Source: Emergencia sp. 1XD21-10 (lineage in GTDB: Bacteria; Bacillota; Clostridia; Peptostreptococcales; Anaerovoracaceae). Taken from it: 64,000 nucleotides of DNA. The stretch's first letter is position 1. Each line of letters opens with the position of its first letter. Below are positions 9,305 to 15,937 of this stretch, piece after piece. A program made the position numbers and the translations under genes. The stretch is taken from contig NZ_QWEQ01000005.1 in NCBI RefSeq assembly GCF_009936045.1, positions 1-64,000 on the forward strand, in the 5' to 3' direction. Under the pieces are notes generated by a model. That model made no database searches. It had not been told where the DNA came from and saw nothing but the letters and a program-made list of their open reading frames with translations.

Positions 9305-10291
9305 CTAACCGATATATTTCTTGTGAGCCAACTTAACATTGCTCTGTTTGACCATTGCGTACTGCAAGGTCGTATCTATTCGTTTATGCCCCAAAAGCTG
9401 CTGTAACTGCTCAATCGGCATTCCTTTATCAATCGCCATCGTTGCAAGCGTCCGGCGGAACTTATGCGGATGGACTTTGGGAATGTCCAACTGCTTACCC
9501 ATTTCACGCAGGCGAGATTCGATACCGCCTATCTTGATTCTCTCATGCGGAGAATGCAGAGTGACGAACAATGCCGGATTATTATCCGTTCTGCTGTCAA
9601 TATAGTTTTGCAGATGAATCTTTGTCCTAGCATCAAAGTATACGATGCGTTCCTTATCGCCCTTACCGAAAACCACACACTCCCGCTCATTAAAATTGAT
9701 GTCCGCTTTGTTCAGCAAAACCATTTCACCGATACGCATTCCGGTAGAGGCCAGCATATCAATTATTGCCAAGTCTCGAAGTTCTGTGCAGCTGTCACGC
9801 ATTTTCTCCAAATCCTCGTCCGTATAGGTTTCCTTGATATTAGTTGCCGTTTTCACCTTATGGATACGGCGAACAGGGCTTTTCAAAATATAGTCCTCGT
9901 CCTCCAACCAAGAGAAAAAACTTGACAGAATTCTACGGATATTATCTATCGTCACACGACTGGACTGGTTCTTGCTCTGGTAATCCGTCAGATAGGAACG
10001 CAAATCCTCTGTCTGAATATGACGGATACTTTTGTCTATCGAAGCCACCATCGTTTCAATGGTTGTGCGGTAATATTTCAGCGTTTTCTCTGAACAGCCT
10101 TCAATCCGCTTTGCCGAAACAAAAGCATCTATCAGCTTTGGGTTATCGTCTGTATCTTTCTTTTCTGTCTGTGCTGTAATCTCACAGCCAAACAATGTGT
10201 TCTCAAGCACCTTTTGCAGCTGCTGCATTTGGGCGTTGTCGAGATGTGGCAGCATTTGCTGCACCACCTCTGAAATAATTTGTTGTTTCAT
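9305..10291 (-). CDS. Tyrosine recombinase of the hsdS inversion system
   Basis: This 328-residue phage-integrase/XerC-type recombinase has the full catalytic set: Arg186 (STGMRIGE), Lys210 (FGKGDKER), His276 and Arg279 (HPHKFRR), His302 (LLGHKR) and Tyr311 (TLQYAMV). An N-terminal SAM-like domain spans about residues 50-140. It lies between two hsdS loci that share four 14-bp sites. This matches known systems in which a dedicated recombinase shuffles type I specificity genes (for example the pneumococcal ivr locus). It probably exchanges strands at TAAACAAGAATTTA; that is inference from position. It lies on the segment between sites B and C and would itself be turned round by a B-C inversion. 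It is upstream of hsdS and probably co-transcribed. Confidence 0.9.
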   Translation of the reverse strand: MKQQIISEVVQQMLPHLDNAQMQQLQKVLENTLFGCEITAQTEKKDTDDNPKLIDAFVSAKRIEGCSEKTLKYYRTTIETMVASIDKSIRHIQTEDLRSYLTDYQSKNQSSRVTIDNIRRILSSFFSWLEDEDYILKSPVRRIHKVKTATNIKETYTDEDLEKMRDSCTELRDLAIIDMLASTGMRIGEMVLLNKADINFNERECVVFGKGDKERIVYFDARTKIHLQNYIDSRTDNNPALFVTLHSPHERIKIGGIESRLREMGKQLDIPKVHPHKFRRTLATMAIDKGMPIEQLQQLLGHKRIDTTLQYAMVKQSNVKLAHKKYIG

Positions 10292-10354
10292 AGGTCATTC
10301 TCCTTCAAATTTATTTTCCAGAGAACGACTCAACGGCAGTTCCGTTGGCTTTAG

Positions 10355-10380
10355 CTCCCGCCGTTGGTGGGAGTTTTATT
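10355..10380 (+). terminator. Hairpin with T-run, plus strand
   Basis: CTCCCGCC and GGTGGGAG form an eight-pair stem with a GTT loop, followed by TTTTATT on the plus strand. It faces against the minus-strand operon, so it would stop transcription coming from the left, for example after an inversion. A second small palindrome (CAACGG/CCGTTG, 10331-10347) lies beside it. Confidence 0.55.
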
Positions 10381-10381
10381 C

Positions 10382-10576
10382 TTAATAAAGGTCTATATCA
10401 TCGTGATCTTCTCCATCATAATGATTATAATAATGGAATCCATCTTCGAGTGGTTTTCCACACCTACAGCAAACATCCCAATATCCCCATTCTTCAATTT
10501 CTGATGTAACAGACGATATGGATGAACATTTACAGTAGCCTACTTTTTCAATTGGCACACCTTTAAAATACATCAT
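10382..10576 (-). CDS. Small cysteine-rich (zinc-ribbon-like) protein
   Basis: This 64-residue protein has five cysteines in two clusters (Cys15, Cys17 and Cys36, Cys37, Cys39 in CKC and CCRCGKPLEDG) and an acidic, His-rich tail (YYNHYDGEDHDD). The CxC/CxxC pattern suggests a zinc ribbon. The start has a strong ribosome binding site (AGGGAGGAACACAAA). It sits immediately beside inversion site C, ahead of the recombinase gene, and lies on the invertible segment. I do not recognise a named family. It could be an accessory factor of the recombinase, but only its position supports this. Confidence 0.65.
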   Translation of the reverse strand: MMYFKGVPIEKVGYCKCSSISSVTSEIEEWGYWDVCCRCGKPLEDGFHYYNHYDGEDHDDIDLY

Positions 10577-10591
10577 TTTGTGTTCCTCCCT

Positions 10592-11263
10592 ATGTTAAAC
10601 AAGAATTTAGAGCAGCAAGCTCAGGCTCTTTTTCACTCATTATTTATTGAGAATGCTAACCCAACGTGGAAAGATGGTGTGCTTTCCGACCTTGGAACTG
10701 TAGTCGCAGGTGGAACTCCATCCAAAACAAAGCCAGAATATTACTCCAAGCAAGGCATAGCATGGATTACTCCAAAGGATTTATCTCTTAATAAGTCAAA
10801 ATTTATCTCTCATGGCGAAATTGATATTTCAGAATTAGGATTTTCCAAGAGTAGTGCAACTAAAATGCCAACCGGAACAGTTCTGTTTAGTTCTAGAGCA
10901 CCTATTGGGTACATTGCCATTGCTGCCAATGAAGTAACAACTAATCAGGGATTCAAATCGGTAGTTCCAAATAAAAATATTGGTACAGCCTTTATATATT
11001 ATCTTCTGAAATTTTTATTGCCGACCATTGAGGGAATGGCTTCGGGTTCAACTTTTAAGGAAATATCAGGTGCAGGGATGAAATCTGTCCCTGTTGTAAT
11101 TCCTGATAACGAGACTATCGAAAAGTTCAATGCCTTTTGTACCCCAATCTTCCAACAGCAAGAAGTGCTTGAAGCAGAAAATTCACGACTTGCTGATATT
11201 CGAGATGCATTGTTACCTAAGTTGATGTCTGGTGAGCTTGATGTCTCCGACCTTGACATTTAA
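10592..11263 (+). CDS. hsdS: hsdS C-terminal half cassette, inverted (silent)
   Basis: This is the back half of a specificity gene in the opposite orientation to the operon. It starts with the central-spacer sequence NKNLEQQAQALF, contains one recognition domain (GGTPSKTKPEYY, IAWITPKDLS, PIGYIAI) and ends with the usual C-terminal repeat (RLADIRDALLPKLMSGELDV). There is no ribosome binding site or promoter for this strand; the bases before it are the upstream region of the cysteine-rich gene. Its first codons coincide with site C. Flipping the C-D segment would join it in frame to the neighbouring N-half and give a full hsdS of about 400 residues. Confidence 0.88.
   Translation: MLNKNLEQQAQALFHSLFIENANPTWKDGVLSDLGTVVAGGTPSKTKPEYYSKQGIAWITPKDLSLNKSKFISHGEIDISELGFSKSSATKMPTGTVLFSSRAPIGYIAIAANEVTTNQGFKSVVPNKNIGTAFIYYLLKFLLPTIEGMASGSTFKEISGAGMKSVPVVIPDNETIEKFNAFCTPIFQQQEVLEAENSRLADIRDALLPKLMSGELDVSDLDI
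10596..10609 (+). repeat. hsdS inversion site C
   Basis: TAAACAAGAATTTA, plus orientation, at the first codons of the silent C-half cassette. With site D it forms the inverted pair around the OFF-oriented C-half. Confidence 0.8.
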
Positions 11264-11799
11264 GCCGCTAAATTCTTGTTTATCCTATCATTGAGTGCAA
11301 TTTTATCATCAAACGCCTTCAGGAATGAGCCGATTTTTTCTTGTTCGACTAATGGTGGAACATCAATTTCAAGATTCTTTACCACATCCGTCTGCACACG
11401 CTGTCGCCCTGATGAACCGACCATAGATTTTATTGCTGGTTCTCTTACTTCCGGGCTACAAATGAGATAGTACAAGTAGTCCTTATCAGCGATTCCTTCT
11501 TTTGCTCTAAACACTATATATTCCGTTGAGCCAAACCCGACCTCTCCATCATTTAAGATTGAGACCTGCGCTGTTTTTCCGTTTTCTAAACACGGCGTAA
11601 TTCGTGCCATAATTGTATCTCCATTACGGAACTTCGTACCACCAGAAAAACATTCTTCAACATAATATGGAACATCGCGATAAAATGGGCGAAGCACATC
11701 CATAGGGATTTTCTTAGCTATAGCACCTTTTTTTATTGTTTCTCTCGGATTGAAATCTGCAATATCAGAGAGCTTCTTTTTTGTCCATTCAGATTTCAT
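11260..11799 (-). CDS. hsdS: hsdS N-terminal half, currently split from its C-half
   Basis: This front half of an HsdS (MKSEWTKKKLSDIADFNPRE, then a recognition domain) runs through the central spacer (FDDKIALNDRINKNL) and then ends at AA-stop, because the C-half beyond site D is inverted. The recognition domain differs from both domains in the complete hsdS. The ATG at 11799 overlaps the end of a 24-codon mini-ORF, the arrangement expected for translational coupling. As it stands it would make a 179-residue single-domain S protein. Half-length S proteins can sometimes dimerise into working specificity subunits, so it need not be inactive. Confidence 0.88.
   Translation of the reverse strand: MKSEWTKKKLSDIADFNPRETIKKGAIAKKIPMDVLRPFYRDVPYYVEECFSGGTKFRNGDTIMARITPCLENGKTAQVSILNDGEVGFGSTEYIVFRAKEGIADKDYLYYLICSPEVREPAIKSMVGSSGRQRVQTDVVKNLEIDVPPLVEQEKIGSFLKAFDDKIALNDRINKNLAA
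11269..11282 (-). repeat. hsdS inversion site D
   Basis: TAAACAAGAATTTA on the minus strand, in the codons for INKNL of the N-half gene. It is followed by GCGGCTTAA and then the antisense 3' end of the C-half cassette. Confidence 0.8.
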
Positions 11800-11863
11800 A
11801 CCCAATCGCCTCCAGTTTTTCGCGAATTACAAATTCGTTTATTCTTTCTTGTCCTGTATTCAT
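11789..11863 (-). CDS. 24-codon coupling mini-ORF copied from the hsdM 3' end
   Basis: An ATG three bases after the PIN gene stop opens a 24-residue frame whose end reads IREKLEAIGYEI. The HsdM protein ends IRKKLGAIGYELKQ, so the mini-ORF looks like a copy of the hsdM tail. Its stop overlaps the hsdS N-half start by 11 bp, just as hsdM normally overlaps hsdS. The likely role is to hand ribosomes from the PIN gene to hsdS. It was too short for routine ORF calling. The resemblance is directly visible; the role is inferred. Confidence 0.6.
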   Translation of the reverse strand: MNTGQERINEFVIREKLEAIGYEI

Positions 11864-11866
11864 AAG

Positions 11867-12916
11867 CTAACTCTCACTTTCAGTTTCATCCTCATCCGTT
11901 CTATAAGCATCTTCAACCGAATAAGTAGCATCATCCAGCATCTTAACATCTATGCCTACGTTGATTGTGTCCTGTGTTTTTCCTCCATCTTTCAATTCGT
12001 ATATAAACTGCAAAGCTGCCTCAATATAATATTCAATTGCATTCTCGTCCGAATTCAAGGATTCAATATTATCAATGCTAATCAAATGAGCTGTAGTTGA
12101 AGTAATCAACCGTCCTTTTTCAACAAGGCCAAAGTCTCGCTCTATTATCTGCACAGAAAAATCTCCAGAATTTAACCAATCAACAATTTCCTTATTTTCA
12201 TCATAATCTTCAATTGGTTGATAGGAATATTTGTCAATTTCCTTTGCCCACGCTTCTAACTGCACCTTAACTTCATTTTCATTTTTGCATATGAACAGTG
12301 ATGAAGCTGATACATTTTCTGCAAACTCCTTTAGCAGAAATTCTCCAAAAGCATTATCTTTGGAATAGTATATGATTTTTGAGTTGTGGTGTTTTAATGC
12401 AAATTCCAAAACACTTTCCCATAGCAATGCATCCTTAAATCCTTTATCAGACTTTTTGTCTTTTCCTTCAAAAGGAGGCAACTTACTAAATGCACGATTT
12501 ACAATACTTTCAAATCTATTATTAGAAGCAATCGGTATCTCTATAACTTCATTCAACCCTTCTGAGATTTCCTTCTTATATTCCTCAATCTTAGTTTGTA
12601 TGTATTCCGGATAATTTATTTCCGGATTCTCATATATAGAATACTCAGGGAACCGTTTCTTCGATATCGTGTTTTTATAAGCTATAAGTAATTCATCATG
12701 CTTTTCTATAATCTGCTTTTTCATTTCGCTCCAGACAACTGATGGAATTGCTATGGTTACCTGATTATATATATCAAGCTGATTAATCATATCAATTACA
12801 TTTTCAAATGTTGAATTAAAGCTAAACGTTGTGAAATCTGCTTTCTTTTCATATGCTTGAAACAGAGCATTCGTATCAAAAATCAAACAATACGTTATTT
12901 CATTGCTTGAGCTCAT
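11867..12916 (-). CDS. PIN-like nuclease domain protein embedded in hsdM-hsdS
   Basis: This 349-residue protein has a PIN-type acidic set: Asp14 (LIFDTNALFQ), Glu64 (SVVWSEMKK), Asp162 (KGFKDALLWES) and Asp187 (YYSKDNAFGEF). This order fits the PIN-like domain of the DUF4935 kind. The N-terminal 200 residues are the domain. The remainder is acidic, of unknown fold, and ends DEDETESES. PIN domains are usually Mg-dependent ribonucleases. The ATG at 12916 overlaps the hsdM stop by 17 bp (GGATATGAGCTC), so it is translationally coupled to hsdM. A longer frame to 12985 has no support. Its place between hsdM and hsdS suggests a toxin-like or abortive module tied to the restriction system; this is inference. 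Confidence 0.8.
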   Translation of the reverse strand: MSSSNEITYCLIFDTNALFQAYEKKADFTTFSFNSTFENVIDMINQLDIYNQVTIAIPSVVWSEMKKQIIEKHDELLIAYKNTISKKRFPEYSIYENPEINYPEYIQTKIEEYKKEISEGLNEVIEIPIASNNRFESIVNRAFSKLPPFEGKDKKSDKGFKDALLWESVLEFALKHHNSKIIYYSKDNAFGEFLLKEFAENVSASSLFICKNENEVKVQLEAWAKEIDKYSYQPIEDYDENKEIVDWLNSGDFSVQIIERDFGLVEKGRLITSTTAHLISIDNIESLNSDENAIEYYIEAALQFIYELKDGGKTQDTINVGIDVKMLDDATYSVEDAYRTDEDETESES

Positions 12917-14408
12917 ATCCGATCGCCCCCAGCTTCTTCCTGATCTCTCCCTCCAGCTCATGTGACTTTGCAAACATTTCCGCAAGTTCAGATGTTAACC
13001 GATCCATCTTTTCTTCAAATGGCTCATCGTCATCTTCTTGTTCTTCAATGCCTACATATCTGCCCGGAGTAAGGATAAAGTCTTGCTTTTCAATTTCCTG
13101 CAAATCGGCAACGGCGCAGAAGCCTTTAACATCTTCAAGTGTTCCGTCAACAAAAGCTTCATAGGTATCTGAAATCTTCTTGATATCATCATCTGTCAAC
13201 TCTCGAAGCTTACGACTCACCATCGTTCCCATCTTGCGAGCGTCAATAAATAAAGTCTTTCCCGGTTGTTTCTTCTGTTTATTGATAAACCAGAGCGAAA
13301 CAGGAATCTGCGTTGTATAGAATAGCTGAGTAGGCATTGCAACAATGCACTCAACTAAATCGGCATTGATAATGTTCTTACGAATATCACCCTCTCCACC
13401 TGACTGAGAAGATAGTGAACCGTTCGCTAATACCATACCAATACGACCTGCTGGTGCAAGATGAAAAATCATGTGTTGAAGCCATGCAAAGTTGGCGTTT
13501 CCTGCTGGTGGTGTTCCATATTTCCATCTCTGATCTTCTTTTAGTTTATCCAATCCCCAATCGGAAAGGTTAAACGGAGGATTAGCCATAATATAATCTG
13601 CTCGCAATGTTGGATGGCGATCATCTAGAAACGTATCTGCAGCATAGGCTCCAAGATCTGGTTCAATTCCACGAATAGCAAGGTTCATCTGTGCCATCTT
13701 CCATGTAGTAGGGTTTGAGTCCTGACCATAGATAGAAATATTGCTGATATTACCACTGCGATTCTCAACAAACTTCGCAGACTGAACAAACATACCTCCT
13801 GAACCACAACAAGGGTCATATACTCGTCCCTTGAAAGGTTTCAAGACTTCCACTAAAGTACGTACTACGCATGAAGGCGTAAAGAATTCACCACCACGTT
13901 TCCCCTCTTGCTCAGCAAACATAGAAAGACAATATTCATAGGTACGACCCAAGATATCTTTTTCACTGCCGTGTTCAATCATCTGGATATTGGTAAATAA
14001 ATCTACCACATCTCCCAATCTTCGTTTGTCCAATTCTGGACGTGCGAAATTCTTAGGAAGAATGTCTTTCAATCGTTTATTTTCTTTTTCAATTGCACGC
14101 ATAGCCTCATCAATAACTGTACCAATCTCTGGCGTATGTGCTTTTGCTGCAATCTCACTCCAACGTGCACCTGCTGGTACAAAGAAAATACCCTCAGAAG
14201 TATATTCATCAATATCTTCCTCGAATCCGTCGCCTTCTTCAACAAGTTCCTGATATTTATCGTCAAATCTATCTGAGATATATTTCAAGAAAATCAACCC
14301 CAGGACAACGTTCTTATATTCTGATGCATCCATATTGCCACGAAGTACGCAGGCCGCATCCCATATTTGTTTTTCAAATCCAATATCGGCTGTATTTTTA
14401 TCTGCCAT
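12900..14408 (-). CDS. hsdM: Type I DNA methyltransferase subunit M
   Basis: HsdM is an N6-adenine methyltransferase that works with HsdS to protect the host and with HsdR to restrict. The 502-residue protein has the N-terminal HsdM helical domain (FEKQIWDAACVLRGNMDASEY begins it), the SAM-binding motif (DPCCGSGGMF from residue 198) and the catalytic NPPF (276-279). The C-terminus ends IRKKLGAIGYELKQ. The ATG has a strong ribosome binding site (AAAGGAGGAAAACTAAA). It follows a small XRE gene by 47 bp and overlaps the PIN gene start. Everything looks intact. Confidence 0.96.
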   Translation of the reverse strand: MADKNTADIGFEKQIWDAACVLRGNMDASEYKNVVLGLIFLKYISDRFDDKYQELVEEGDGFEEDIDEYTSEGIFFVPAGARWSEIAAKAHTPEIGTVIDEAMRAIEKENKRLKDILPKNFARPELDKRRLGDVVDLFTNIQMIEHGSEKDILGRTYEYCLSMFAEQEGKRGGEFFTPSCVVRTLVEVLKPFKGRVYDPCCGSGGMFVQSAKFVENRSGNISNISIYGQDSNPTTWKMAQMNLAIRGIEPDLGAYAADTFLDDRHPTLRADYIMANPPFNLSDWGLDKLKEDQRWKYGTPPAGNANFAWLQHMIFHLAPAGRIGMVLANGSLSSQSGGEGDIRKNIINADLVECIVAMPTQLFYTTQIPVSLWFINKQKKQPGKTLFIDARKMGTMVSRKLRELTDDDIKKISDTYEAFVDGTLEDVKGFCAVADLQEIEKQDFILTPGRYVGIEEQEDDDEPFEEKMDRLTSELAEMFAKSHELEGEIRKKLGAIGYELKQ

Positions 14409-14455
14409 TTTAGTTTTCCTCCTTTGAAGATTAATCTAGGACTATTTCCACAATA

Positions 14456-14635
14456 TTAGAATGTCTCACAATCGAGATACTTACATGCCCTTACTTGCAT
14501 ACATATAGTGGTATTAAACCCATTGCCAAGCTTTGCTACAAATGTAGAACTAATTCCCGCCTTCTTGGCAAGCTCTGTTTTCTTCATATCTAGTTCTACC
14601 AGTTTTACCCATAACTTTTTATATGATAGTTTCAT
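14456..14635 (-). CDS. Small XRE-family regulator heading the restriction operon
   Basis: This 59-residue reading frame is shorter than usual ORF thresholds. It starts MKLSYKKLWVKLVELDMKKT and contains a Cro/CI-type helix-turn-helix (ELAKKAGISSTFVAKLGNG). The last third (CKYLDCETF) resembles the family only loosely, and the normal form is about 65-70 residues, so it may be slightly degraded. It precedes hsdM on the same strand, and a palindrome lies just upstream. It is plausibly the autoregulator of the restriction operon, similar in purpose to a controller protein. Confidence 0.6.
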   Translation of the reverse strand: MKLSYKKLWVKLVELDMKKTELAKKAGISSTFVAKLGNGFNTTICMQVRACKYLDCETF

Positions 14636-14653
14636 TCTGTCGCATTATCTTCC

Positions 14654-14684
14654 ATATAAAACCACTATGTCTATTGTTTTATAT
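14654..14684. promoter_or_regulatory. Palindromic operator candidate upstream of xre/hsdM
   Basis: ATATAAAAC and GTTTTATAT form a perfect 9-bp inverted repeat with a 13-bp spacer, ending 19 bp before the XRE start codon. This is the expected place and form for an operator of a Cro/CI-type dimer. No convincing sigma-70 pair could be assigned with certainty. Confidence 0.5.
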
Positions 14685-15147
14685 TTCAAATACAACACTT
14701 TAATCATATTAGTAATATTCAAAATACCTTTCCTGAATCTCAATCTTTGTTTTATTATAAGACAATATTTCCTAGGATGCAATAGTATTCGCCATTTCAG
14801 CATTATCGTATAATACAAATCTGCACTCGCTTCAAAATTACACAAGCAGTACCATCATTCGCTACATGAATAAAATTTAGTTTTTCTCTCAATGACAAGA
14901 TATTCATATATTACCGCATCTCTCAATATACTGTAGCACCTCATGGCCTATTAGATTTCCAGTTGTACACAGTTTTATAATGTACTAACAGCATTGTTTA
15001 TAATACACTTCACTCGGCATTTCCACAATCTCAGCTATCTCTGGCTGCAACTAGTTTATTGTCCCCCAGTGCCTGCATGAAATCAAAATTCCATACATCC
15101 AAACTCTCTCATCATATCGTCCGTTAAGGTTTTATTGTATCGTGTTT
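14685..15147. other. Decayed DNA at the island edge
   Basis: No intact gene is seen. The minus strand contains short protein-like runs bounded by stops (for example PEIAEIVEMPSEVYYKQCC and NLIGHEVLQYIERCG), suggesting remnants of lost genes. Confidence 0.4.
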
Positions 15148-15603
15148 TTATATTGAGGAAAAAACAAAATCTTTATCCCTCTGATTGATATATTTCGTTC
15201 CACCACCTGTTTTTCGGTTAATAAGGTCAATAACTATATCTAACATCAATTGTCGCAGTGCTCTTGCTTTATCACTTTCAGATAAAAGCATCTCCATATT
15301 TAAAAATGCACGAAAATCAAATACTCCGAGCACCTTAGTTTTGGTAGGGACACAAATGTCCTTACCAAAATCCTTTGCACACTCTAAAAAAGCTTTCAAT
15401 TTCTTACCCCGGAGCACCTGATATCCATTTTCAGTAAGTTCTTCTCCGTATTGCTCCAAATAGTGACTAATTGTTCTTATATCGACTTCAAAAAAATTGG
15501 CTGTTATTTGTCGAGTTACAAAGATTTTCCCAGCCCATAAAATACCGTCAATTCCTGACTTCTGCTGTATTTCCTCTATGGCAATTTCATTATTTAATAT
15601 ATT
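15148..15603 (-). pseudogene. RhuM-like DNA-binding protein, broken at both ends
   Basis: The frame reads NNEIAIEEIQQKSGIDGILW, then VTRQITANFFEVDIRTISHY, FGKDICVPTKTKVLGVFDFR and KTGGGTKYINQRDKDF. This is the N-terminal part of the RhuM-related 'DNA-binding protein' family found beside restriction and Fic genes. Family members have about 300 residues or more; here only about 150 remain. No ATG precedes the conserved start (a stop lies at 15604-15606) and the frame breaks at the C-side after KDFVFSS. It is different from the intact RhuM at 1707-2753. Confidence 0.7.
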
Positions 15604-15700
15604 TTACCTGTCCAGCCTCGAATTTGTTAAAGCCTCCATCATACTTACCCTCCTGTTTCTCAAGTCATGAAATCATCTTAAAACGTCCCCTTTGTCACCC

Positions 15701-15934
15701 TGCTTACCGCGCCCTTTCTTCCCTCACCAGCTTCGTCACTACTTCCGCAGTCGTCTGCACCCAATCCTCCTGCACTTCGCTCGCTTTCTTGGGCAGACTT
15801 TGCATGAGACGTACCGCTGCTTACTGCTCCCCTTCTGTCCTAACCAGCTTCGTTACAACTTCCGCAGTCGTCTGCACCCAATCCTCCTTCACTTCGCTCG
15901 CTTTGTTGGGCAGACTTTGCATGAGACGTACCGC
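15701..15934 (-). repeat. Two 117-bp tandem repeats copying the rlmD 3' end
   Basis: Units at 15701-15817 and 15818-15934 are near-identical, and a third, partial unit is the last roughly 45 bp of the rlmD gene itself. The period of 117 equals 39 codons. On the minus strand each unit carries an ATG-to-stop frame of 33 residues (15704-15805 and 15821-15922) starting MQSLP and containing EDWVQTTAEVVTKLVR. Several differences between units fall at third codon positions (three Val codons). No ribosome binding site precedes the ATGs. Whether the frames are translated is unknown. Confidence 0.8.
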
Positions 15935-15937
15935 TGC

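Noticed and set aside
10580-10591. GTG start for the plus-strand hsdS half
   Set aside because: The preceding bases are the complement of the ribosome binding site of the small cysteine-rich gene; the half gene is a silent cassette.
12916-12985. Extended N-terminus for the PIN protein
   Set aside because: The extra 23 codons lie wholly inside hsdM and lack a ribosome binding site; the ATG at 12916 has the coupling overlap.
14508-14813. Plus-strand open frame of 101 codons beside the restriction operon
   Set aside because: It runs across the XRE gene and palindrome in antisense, has no ribosome binding site, and its hydrophobic composition is that of AT-rich DNA.
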